Positions 1 through 6,818 of a stretch of 64,000 nt of DNA are shown piece by piece (within the stretch, counting starts at the first letter, position 1; each line of letters begins with the position of its first letter). The stretch comes from Natribacillus halophilus (GTDB taxonomy: Bacteria; Bacillota; Bacilli; Bacillales; Marinococcaceae). The DNA is taken from assembly GCF_900100185.1 (NCBI RefSeq), contig NZ_FNEN01000005.1:37396-101395 (forward strand), given 5' to 3'. Under the pieces are notes generated by a model. It did not search any database. It was not told the origin of the DNA and was given only the letters and a program-made list of their open reading frames with translations. The translations under genes were made by a program, and so were the position numbers.

Positions 1-1257
1 TGGCTGTGAACCGTAACGGCGAGGGTGAATGCTATCCGAGTACGTGGCTCCCCCATCTGAAGCGACGGCCGTCGTTGGGTTTTGGAGGATCCGTTCATAA
101 TCGTCTTCGTGGCCAAAATGATAGATCGTCGTCAAGCTCCCTCGATCCTCGAGGATTCGCATCGTCGCTTCTCCGGGACTCACATCTTCTCTTTCAGCGA
201 CGTCGGCCAATGTCTCATTATCTCCCGGAAAATAAACATCTTCCGCCGTTTCCACCCGGCTCGTCATCACATCTTCAATTTCTTCTTCAATTTGCGGCCG
301 TAATTCAGGGTCGGCAAAACGCTCCAGCATCGCGTCAAAACCACCATCCTCTACCCATGCCGGGACGAGCGCCGTCAAACCGGTCTGGCTTGCCAGGTAC
401 GGATAGACATCGGCGGCGGCATATGTTCCGCGCTCGTTAGCTTCTTCAATGAGACCGATCGTTTCTTCGGAAGCTCCCCAGTTGTCTGCACCCATCACTT
501 TCATGTGCGTGATAACCGGAACGAGTCCTGCCTCCTCTCCAATTTCGATCGTCTCTTCGGTCGCCTCTACGACATCATCCATTTCGTCCCGAATGTGGTG
601 CGGGAAGTTCGTCCGCCATTGATCGGCTACCTCAACGACATCGATCACTTCTTCGGTGTCGGCATAAGTTGCCGGTGTGTAAAAAAGACCTGCCGAGACA
701 CCAAAGGCGCCTTCTTCAAGTCCTGTTTCAACCAATCCCTGCATTTCGGTAATTTCTTCCTCCGTGGCATCCCGATCATCTTCACCGACAACTTCTGACC
801 AAACAGAGTTAAACCCTATATAGGTGCCGATGTTGATCGCCAATCCATCGTCTTCGAGGTCATATCGTTCCGTTACATCGACTGGTCCGAAACCATCCGG
901 GCTTAATATCTCTGTCGTCACCCCTTGCGTTAGCGAGCTCGTCGCGGTCTGCAACGCTTCGAGATCAGCATGGCTGTGAATATCAATGAAACCCGGCGCG
1001 ACGATCTGCCCGTCTGCATCCACTTCCTGGGCAGCGTTGGCTTCATCAAGATCGCCAATCTGATAAATGTACCCGTCCCGGACACCTACGTCCGCCTCAT
1101 AACTCGACTGGCCTGTCCCATCCATGACTGTGCCGTTTTTGATAATCGTGTCGAAATCATTTTCCTGGGCATCACTTTGGTTGTCGTTTTTCAGTCCTAT
1201 AGCAGCCCCGCCTACAAAAATGACCGCTAACGAAACGATGAATGGTCGTTTAAACAT
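1..1257 (-). CDS. N-acyl-D-amino-acid deacylase (D-aminoacylase family), exported, C-terminus cut by window edge
   Basis: The reading frame is open from the ATG to the left edge (419 codons), so about 100 C-terminal residues are missing compared with the usual 480-530 of the family. The family hydrolyses N-acyl-D-amino acids to D-amino acids in a zinc-dependent amidohydrolase fold. Visible motifs are FIDIHSHAD (the HxH metal site), a THMKVMG segment and, near the edge, SDGGA followed by HPRRYG, all typical of D-aminoacylases. The N-terminus (MFKRPFIVSLAVIFVGGAA) looks like a signal peptide or membrane anchor, and the mature part is very acidic, which fits an extracytoplasmic enzyme of a halophile. 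An AAGGAGG site lies about 10 nt before the chosen ATG. It is divergent from the gamma-glutamyltransferase gene. The exact acyl and amino acid preference cannot be read from sequence. Confidence 0.85.
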   Translation of the reverse strand, partial: MFKRPFIVSLAVIFVGGAAIGLKNDNQSDAQENDFDTIIKNGTVMDGTGQSSYEADVGVRDGYIYQIGDLDEANAAQEVDADGQIVAPGFIDIHSHADLEALQTATSSLTQGVTTEILSPDGFGPVDVTERYDLEDDGLAINIGTYIGFNSVWSEVVGEDDRDATEEEITEMQGLVETGLEEGAFGVSAGLFYTPATYADTEEVIDVVEVADQWRTNFPHHIRDEMDDVVEATEETIEIGEEAGLVPVITHMKVMGADNWGASEETIGLIEEANERGTYAAADVYPYLASQTGLTALVPAWVEDGGFDAMLERFADPELRPQIEEEIEDVMTSRVETAEDVYFPGDNETLADVAEREDVSPGEATMRILEDRGSLTTIYHFGHEDDYERILQNPTTAVASDGGATYSDSIHPRRYGSQP

Positions 1258-1707
1258 TTCATATGATCCTCCTTGAAAATTTTGAATGCCTTGCCGACCG
1301 CTTGTTAATGCCACCTCCTGTTTTTACAAGTATTTCAATAATTTGAGATATTTATATAAAATATTACCATTGTGACAATAGATTAAAAAATAACTTATGG
1401 TTATAAATATATAACTATTAATTATCCGGAATTAATAATAGTTCGTTTATATTATTTTTTTATTGGTCTTAACGATAGTTTTTCTATCTATTTTTGCAAC
1501 CTATTTCATAATTATCCTATTTTTTGGATGTATATATGTTACTATTTTAATTTTTTATATTATTTTAAAATATTGTCAGAATAGGATTTTTTTGAACTGA
1601 TGACTCAATGTTTCATAGATTTTCCTATAAAAGGAGGATGTGACTATGCCAAAATTTCAGTAATATCTGTAAAATATATGTAAATTAACATCCACTGGAG
1701 GGATTAA
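1258..1707. other. AT-rich divergent intergenic region
   Basis: This 450-bp stretch separates two divergently transcribed genes for exported enzymes and must hold both promoters. It is very AT-rich with runs of A and T, so many -10-like boxes exist and I cannot choose one. The only other structured element I see is a mini-ORF with a strong ribosome site, listed separately. Confidence 0.5.
1646..1663 (+). other. five-codon mini-ORF with strong ribosome-binding site
   Basis: The codons ATG CCA AAA TTT CAG TAA (MPKFQ) follow an AAAGGAGG sequence with ideal spacing and lie 45 bp before the gamma-glutamyltransferase start. It may be a short upstream leader peptide or the remnant of a gene start. 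I see no clear attenuator hairpin after it, so a regulatory role is only a possibility. Confidence 0.3.
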
Positions 1708-4581
1708 ATGGTTAAGCGTAGGTTTCGATTCGGAATGACGCTTATATGTAGTACATTAATGGCGGCTTTATTTGCACCAGGCGTTAATGGCGAGGAGAAT
1801 GATGAATCTATGTCACATATGACCGGAAGCGGCGGGGCCGTGGCTTCTGAAGATGTGCATGCAACGGATGCCGGGATGACGATTCTTGAACAAGGCGGGA
1901 ATGCCGTCGACGCTGCTGTGGCGGTAGCGGCAGCTCAAGGGGTAACGAGACCGTATTCCGGCGGCATTGGCGGCGGTGGCATGATGCTCATCCATTTAGC
2001 CGAAGAGGACGAGCCCATCGCGATTGACAGTCGCTCCATTACCCCGGCCTCGTTTAATGACGAAACGTACATTAATCCGGAATCTGGGGGCATTTTCCCC
2101 TCAGTGATGAGAACCTCAAGCGGAAAATCTTTTTCCGTTCCCGGGACGGTGAAAAATTGGGAAGTCGCCCTGGAAGAATACGGAACGATGACATTTGCCG
2201 AAGTGCTGCAACCGGCGATTGACGTGGCCGAAGAAGGATTCATTGCGGATGAGAATTTTGTACGGGAAACGACGGAAAATCAGGAGCGTTTTGATCTTTT
2301 TGCCTCTACGAGAGACATTTATCTCAATGAGGACGGTTCTGCGCCGGAACCCGGTGACGTGATCCAAAACCCTGATATGGCTCATACTTATCAATTGATA
2401 GCTGAAGAAGGAAGCGAGGTTTTTTATGAAGGCGACATCGCCGAGGCGATGGTCGACACGATTAACGACCCGCCAGTCGTGGACGACCCGGACTTTGCAG
2501 CTGTCAGTGGCGAATGGCTGACAGAATACGGGGTGCTGGAAGGCGATGTCACGATGGAAGACTTCGCAAACTATGAAACGGTAACGCGCGAGCCGATCCA
2601 CACCGGTTACCGCGGCTACGACATCTATGGCATGCCCCCATCTTCCAGCGGCGGCCTCACGATTGGGCAAACGTTTAATATGCTCGAGCATTATGATATG
2701 GAAAATATGTCCAGAACCGAGGCGTGGCATTATTTTATGGAAGCGACCCGCTATGCTATTGCCGATCGCCGGGAATACATCGGTGACCCCGCGCATACAG
2801 ATGTCCCCGTCGATGAGTTGCTTTCCGATGCGTATACCGAAGAGCGGATCACGAATATTGATTCGGAGCGTGCATCGATTGGCCAGGTGCCTCCCGGCAA
2901 TCCCTGGTTGGACGATGATGAGGATTTCTTCTATGATTTTGCCGAAGAAGATGGCGCCGAATGGGATGCCCGTAAATTTCACCGCATCGATACCGGTCCT
3001 ACGAGCGACCCTTTTGATACCAGCTTTACAATTGAAGATGAAGCCGGAAAAATTGACTTGAGCGCACGAGGGGAAGAGAGAGGAAGCGCGTACGGGCGGG
3101 CAGCTGCCAACATGGAGCCTGTAGAAGATAACGAAGTGAATGTGCGCGTGCGCGCCGATGAAGAAGGATATGACCAACGCTTGCGTTTATGGCTGAACGG
3201 CGATGTGTGGCAGTCAGGCAGCAGCATTCCGAGCAATGGCTACGGACTGGAAATCAACACCGAAACCGGGGAGCTTGTTCTCCAGCGCGTTATCGATGGT
3301 AACTTGGCAACCCTTGAGCGTATCGATTACCCCGTGGAGACGGATTGGCACGACTTGCGTTTCCGGGTGGAAAATAACGAGCTGAAAGTGAATGCTTGGG
3401 GAACAGATGACGAGGAGCCCGAGGAATGGTTGGCCGTCCATGAATTAGCGGATGACGATCAGCTGGAAGAGCCCCTCGGCCGTTTGATGATGAGCGTTAT
3501 TAACTTCGATTACGAGCAAACGCAGACGTTTTTCCTTGATCATATTGAAGTAGAACCCGTAATCGAAGATAGCGAGACACTCGCGGAACCGAGTGAAACA
3601 AGCGTCATGGCTGACGATGCAACGCCACCGGCTGAAACCACATCTATCGAAGAGGAAGCCGAAGGCGTGCAGGCTGATGAAGAACAACGCATGAAAGACG
3701 AAGCGGACATAGTCGATGAATCGACGATTCACCTGGCTGTGAGCGATGACGAAGGCAACGTCGTCAGCTACACGACAACGATTGTATCGATCGGCGGCAA
3801 TGGCATGGTTGTCCCCGGCTATGGCTTTTTGTTAAATAATGCCGTGTACGGGCGGACACCGACCGAGACGCCATCGCATCCGAATTATCCGCGTCCGGAG
3901 ATGCGCTCGATGAGCAGCATGGCTCCTACTCTTGTCATGGAAGAAGGGGAACCGGTTCTAACGGTAGGTGCTCCGGGAAGTGATACGATTTTAACGACCT
4001 TGTCGCAAATCATGATGAACAACCTGGATTTTGGTGTATCGCTTCCAGACGCGATCGAACAGCCTCGCTTGTCACAACGAAACAATTTTAACGCGTTAGC
4101 TGAATATGAAGAAAACTATCTGGATGCCGAAACCGAGCAACAAATCGAAGAATTAGAGGCGATGGGCCATCGCTTTACGGCCGATACAGCCGAGCAAGGC
4201 ATCAGCGCAGCGGTCGGCATTGAATTTTTGGAAGATGGACAAGTCACCGCGGCCACCGAGCCTGAACGCCGCGGGGGAGGAAGCGCCCTCGTGGAGAGCG
4301 AGATGGATGATGAAGAAGTCAGCGCTGAGAAGATCAGAGGCTTAGTCGAGAGCTTCGACGAAGAAGGCGAATTCGAAAACGATGACGCCGTCCGTGCTTT
4401 GGACGTGCATCTGACGTCCGTAGGTCATTTTGAAAATCAGGAAGAAGCGGAGAAAGTCGTTCACCACATGGGCGGATTCAAGGATCTGCTCGACCACCAG
4501 CAAGCACAGGAATGGATTTCCGATGACGTCTATGACACTTTGCTGGCAGAAGCGGAAGCATTGATTGAAATGTGGGAATAA
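1708..4581 (+). CDS. ggt: gamma-glutamyltransferase, secreted, with extra beta-sandwich insert and C-terminal FIMAH-like domain
   Basis: This enzyme cleaves or transfers gamma-glutamyl groups from glutathione and related gamma-glutamyl compounds outside the cell. It starts with a signal peptide (about residues 1-28). The large-subunit region contains GGNAVDAAVA and SGGIGGGGMM. The autoprocessing nucleophile is predicted to be Thr673 in ESTIHLAVSDDEGN, followed by SSMAPTLV and GAPGSDTILTTL in the small subunit. With 957 residues it is far longer than the usual 550-600. About 200 extra residues (roughly 424-618), resembling a concanavalin-like or LamG-like beta-sandwich, sit just before the processing site and are followed by an acidic linker. 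The last 90 residues resemble the FIMAH domain seen in other secreted Bacillus proteins. The whole protein is strongly acidic. Glutamate or 5-oxoproline produced downstream of it could feed the pxp operon near 11-14 kb. Domain names for the insert are inferred by eye. Confidence 0.9.
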   Translation: MVKRRFRFGMTLICSTLMAALFAPGVNGEENDESMSHMTGSGGAVASEDVHATDAGMTILEQGGNAVDAAVAVAAAQGVTRPYSGGIGGGGMMLIHLAEEDEPIAIDSRSITPASFNDETYINPESGGIFPSVMRTSSGKSFSVPGTVKNWEVALEEYGTMTFAEVLQPAIDVAEEGFIADENFVRETTENQERFDLFASTRDIYLNEDGSAPEPGDVIQNPDMAHTYQLIAEEGSEVFYEGDIAEAMVDTINDPPVVDDPDFAAVSGEWLTEYGVLEGDVTMEDFANYETVTREPIHTGYRGYDIYGMPPSSSGGLTIGQTFNMLEHYDMENMSRTEAWHYFMEATRYAIADRREYIGDPAHTDVPVDELLSDAYTEERITNIDSERASIGQVPPGNPWLDDDEDFFYDFAEEDGAEWDARKFHRIDTGPTSDPFDTSFTIEDEAGKIDLSARGEERGSAYGRAAANMEPVEDNEVNVRVRADEEGYDQRLRLWLNGDVWQSGSSIPSNGYGLEINTETGELVLQRVIDGNLATLERIDYPVETDWHDLRFRVENNELKVNAWGTDDEEPEEWLAVHELADDDQLEEPLGRLMMSVINFDYEQTQTFFLDHIEVEPVIEDSETLAEPSETSVMADDATPPAETTSIEEEAEGVQADEEQRMKDEADIVDESTIHLAVSDDEGNVVSYTTTIVSIGGNGMVVPGYGFLLNNAVYGRTPTETPSHPNYPRPEMRSMSSMAPTLVMEEGEPVLTVGAPGSDTILTTLSQIMMNNLDFGVSLPDAIEQPRLSQRNNFNALAEYEENYLDAETEQQIEELEAMGHRFTADTAEQGISAAVGIEFLEDGQVTAATEPERRGGGSALVESEMDDEEVSAEKIRGLVESFDEEGEFENDDAVRALDVHLTSVGHFENQEEAEKVVHHMGGFKDLLDHQQAQEWISDDVYDTLLAEAEALIEMWE

Positions 4582-4650
4582 AGAAAACTTGGCTTATCGC
4601 CAAGCCTTTAAGGCGATAAGCCTTAGTTGCACTTATGCAGGATAAGAAAG
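4581..4650 (+). repeat. dispersed hairpin repeat, copy 1
   Basis: A 70-bp element begins at the stop codon of ggt and is repeated near 61.7 kb. It contains a perfect 11-bp inverted repeat (GGCTTATCGCC and GGCGATAAGCC) followed by CTTAGTTGCACTTATG. No T-run follows, so it is not a standard terminator. It could be a REP or MITE-like palindromic element. Confidence 0.7.
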
Positions 4651-4682
4651 TGGTTTATACTTTCTTACCTGCTAAATTTAAC

Positions 4683-4714
4683 AACCGGGAACGGAGAACG
4701 TTCCCGGTTCTTTT
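4683..4714 (+). terminator. rho-independent terminator after ggt
   Basis: A perfect 11-bp stem (AACCGGGAACG with CGTTCCCGGTT) with a GAGAA loop is followed by CTTTT. It should end ggt transcription. It also lies just beyond the 3' end of the convergent coiled-coil gene and may act on both strands. A second hairpin with nearly the same core lies near 5.24 kb. Confidence 0.8.
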
Positions 4715-4724
4715 ATATGAAAAA

Positions 4725-5057
4725 TTAGTTGTTCAGTTTTTCGTTGATATGAAAGATTTCTTTATCATGCACCACCATTTTTTCAGTGAGGTACCGATGA
4801 TTTTCTTGCTGGTGCTTGTCAATACTCAACGCGTATTGCAGCGTTTGTTTAGTCATTTGTGTGTTATAATCCAAGTTCTTATCCAGGTTTTCCACTTTAT
4901 TATCCAGATTCTCCACCTTATTATCCAGGCTCCCCACTTTATTATCCAGGTTCTCCACTTTATTATCCAGCACTCCTACTTGTTCTTTTAGTTCCTTTAG
5001 TTCTAGTTGCTGAGAATCCAGTTTTTCGAGAATCAATTTTAATAAATTGTCACTCAT
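4725..5057 (-). CDS. small coiled-coil protein with LDNKVEN heptad repeats
   Basis: The 110-residue protein is almost wholly charged and helical. Its centre is made of near-identical heptads of the type LDNKVEN/LDNKVGS, a textbook left-handed coiled coil, which at the DNA level is a 21-bp tandem repeat. It has no signal peptide or membrane segment. I prefer the second ATG (MSDNLLKL) because the first in-frame ATG sits directly on the GAGAGG ribosome site. I do not recognise a specific family. It may form oligomers or bind a partner. The exact 21-bp repetition suggests that repeat number could vary between strains. Confidence 0.6.
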   Translation of the reverse strand: MSDNLLKLILEKLDSQQLELKELKEQVGVLDNKVENLDNKVGSLDNKVENLDNKVENLDKNLDYNTQMTKQTLQYALSIDKHQQENHRYLTEKMVVHDKEIFHINEKLNN

Positions 5058-5229
5058 CGCTCTCATCCTCTCGATTTTATCATATCGTAACTTTTCTCAT
5101 TCGATGTCGTTACGGCAGGACTCCCCTCATTTCGCGTCCACTTTTTCCCTTATATATAGTTTATCATGAATTGTTCATTACCCCTAGAGAATACTTTGAG
5201 AGCCTGATTTATCAGCCGAAAGCGTAAAA

Positions 5230-5258
5230 CAGCCGGAAACGGAGAACGTTCCCGGCTG
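5230..5258. terminator. hairpin resembling the ggt terminator
   Basis: A 12-bp stem with one mismatch (CAGCCGGAAACG and CGTTCCCGGCTG) encloses GAGAA, the same loop as the hairpin at 4.7 kb. No long T-run follows on either strand, so its strength as a terminator is uncertain. No gene lies directly before it on the plus strand. Confidence 0.45.
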
Positions 5259-5281
5259 CATTTAGATAATATGAGCGCTCA

Positions 5282-5361
5282 TCTGGCGATTCCTGTCCAT
5301 ATTCTGGCGCTTTTGATGCATATTCTGGCGGTTTTACAGATTAATCTGGCGGTTGACATGC
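5282..5361 (+). repeat. 21-bp periodic repeat array, 4 units (TCTGGCG core)
   Basis: The core TCTGGCG recurs at 5282, 5303, 5324 and 5345, exactly 21 bp apart, usually followed by STTTT or GTTG, with variable bases in between. The array abuts the 3' end of fdhD. A second array with the same core and period follows tenA near 20.2 kb. Confidence 0.8.
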
Positions 5362-6180
5362 TCACGTCAATTTCACCCGCTCCGACACGGTATACACGTT
5401 CAACGAGCCACGGCGAATGAAGCCGATGGTTGTAATCTCCAGTTCCTCGGCCAATTCCAACGCTCTTTGCGTAGGCGCTGATTTCGACAAAACGACTTCA
5501 CAGCCGATCTTCGCCACTTTTAAGAGGATTTCTGATGATAGCCTTCCGCTGAAGACGATAATCTTGTCCTGCAAGGAAATGCCGTGTTTCAAACAATATC
5601 CGTAAATTTTATCAAGGGCATTGTGTCTGCCGATGTCCATTCGCATGAGCACGATGCCCTCAAGCGTGCATAAGGCGGCATTGTGCACGCCGCCCGTTTC
5701 CTGAAAGGTCTCCGCGGATTGCTGCATGTCTCCCATGAGGCGAAAGCAATCATCAGGAGAAATGACCACTTTTCGTGTGGTCATCGTTTTCGTCGTTTTT
5801 GCGTCCCCGGCAAAGACGAAGCTTTGCCGGCTCATGCCGCAACAAGAGGTGATGTAGCGTTTCGTTTGCATGTATTGGTGCAACTGATCGATCTTCATCG
5901 CGAGCGTCACGTGGACAAATCCTCCTTTTTCGTCCACGCGCAGCTCTTTTATATCATCCACTGAACGGATCACAGCTTCTGAAGCCAGGTATCCGATGGC
6001 CATGTCCTCGATATATTCCGGGGTGCATACCATCGTCACGAATTCTTCTTCGTTGATTTTGATTGTCACCGGATATTCAGCGGCGACGGTGTCTTCCTTC
6101 CATTCTGTTGTTCCATTTCCAAAACGCAATATCGATCGAGAAGTTTGGATGTTTCCGTTCATCTCTCTCACGATCCTCAT
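5362..6180 (-). CDS. fdhD: formate dehydrogenase accessory sulfurtransferase FdhD
   Basis: FdhD transfers sulfur from a cysteine desulfurase to the bis-MGD molybdenum cofactor so that formate dehydrogenase becomes active in the cytoplasm. The 272-residue length is normal. Family motifs include ITSCCGMSRQ with the conserved cysteines (Cys113/Cys114), ETGGVHNAAL and DIGRHNALDK. It is the third gene of the operon and its ATG overlaps the stop of the DUF1641 gene by 4 bp, which suggests translational coupling. An internal ATG (MNGNIQ, six codons in) is an alternative start. Confidence 0.93.
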   Translation of the reverse strand: MRIVREMNGNIQTSRSILRFGNGTTEWKEDTVAAEYPVTIKINEEEFVTMVCTPEYIEDMAIGYLASEAVIRSVDDIKELRVDEKGGFVHVTLAMKIDQLHQYMQTKRYITSCCGMSRQSFVFAGDAKTTKTMTTRKVVISPDDCFRLMGDMQQSAETFQETGGVHNAALCTLEGIVLMRMDIGRHNALDKIYGYCLKHGISLQDKIIVFSGRLSSEILLKVAKIGCEVVLSKSAPTQRALELAEELEITTIGFIRRGSLNVYTVSERVKLT

Positions 6181-6818
6181 TTTTTAAAAATAAAAGGCAA
6201 TGCCACGAGCGTTACACCTGCCGCGGCAAGATACCATTTGCTGTTCGTGGAAGACGGGTAACGCGATATCCGAGTCCCGGGAACCTTTCTTTCGGACTTA
6301 TGCTGTTCTTTCGCTTCACGCGACTCCATTTTTTCCCTGTCTTCCTGATTCGCCCCGAAACCTTTGAGAAAAGCCATCAGGACGTTTATCCCTTCGATGA
6401 CCTCTGGATCCCTCATGGATTGGAGGAAGGCGGAATAACCGCCGCCTTCCTTACCATAGTGCTCATATTCCGCCACCTGGGAAATGGCCGTATTCATTTT
6501 TAGAATGAGCGGCTCAATTTCCTCCATATTAAGATTTCCAAGGACGCCAAACCCTAGGAGCGTATTTTTCAGCGACTGTGTGGCATCCGACTCGTCAATG
6601 GCCGTCATGAATCTTTCCAGCACCGCGTCCCCTTCTTTGACGAGAGCATTGAGTGTATTGAACACTTCCCAATCCTGAAGCCCCTTCATAAGTTCAAACG
6701 TATCGGCGATCACTTCTTTATTTTCCAAAAGAACGCTTTCGATTTCTTCCCAATCACGCTGGCGTAATTCCTCTTCGCTCGGTTCCATGCGATGGATGAC
6801 TTGGGTTGCTTTAGCCAT
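6177..6818 (-). CDS. DUF1641 protein of the formate dehydrogenase operon (YrhD-like)
   Basis: This 213-residue protein has the helical DUF1641 region (about residues 20-150, including LKNTLLGFGVLGNL) and ends with a charged linker and one hydrophobic segment (YLAAAGVTLVALPFIF) followed by Lys-Lys, so it may be tethered to the membrane. DUF1641 genes regularly sit between the catalytic subunit and fdhD in Bacillales, as here. The biochemical role is unknown. By context it may be a small subunit or membrane adaptor for the dehydrogenase. It overlaps fdhA by 8 bp and fdhD by 4 bp. Confidence 0.85.
   Translation of the reverse strand: MAKATQVIHRMEPSEEELRQRDWEEIESVLLENKEVIADTFELMKGLQDWEVFNTLNALVKEGDAVLERFMTAIDESDATQSLKNTLLGFGVLGNLNMEEIEPLILKMNTAISQVAEYEHYGKEGGGYSAFLQSMRDPEVIEGINVLMAFLKGFGANQEDREKMESREAKEQHKSERKVPGTRISRYPSSTNSKWYLAAAGVTLVALPFIFKK

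Noticed and set aside
2116..3177. 353-codon open frame antisense to ggt
   Set aside because: It lies wholly within the well-supported ggt gene, has no ribosome site and shows only a composition mirror of the acidic sense protein.
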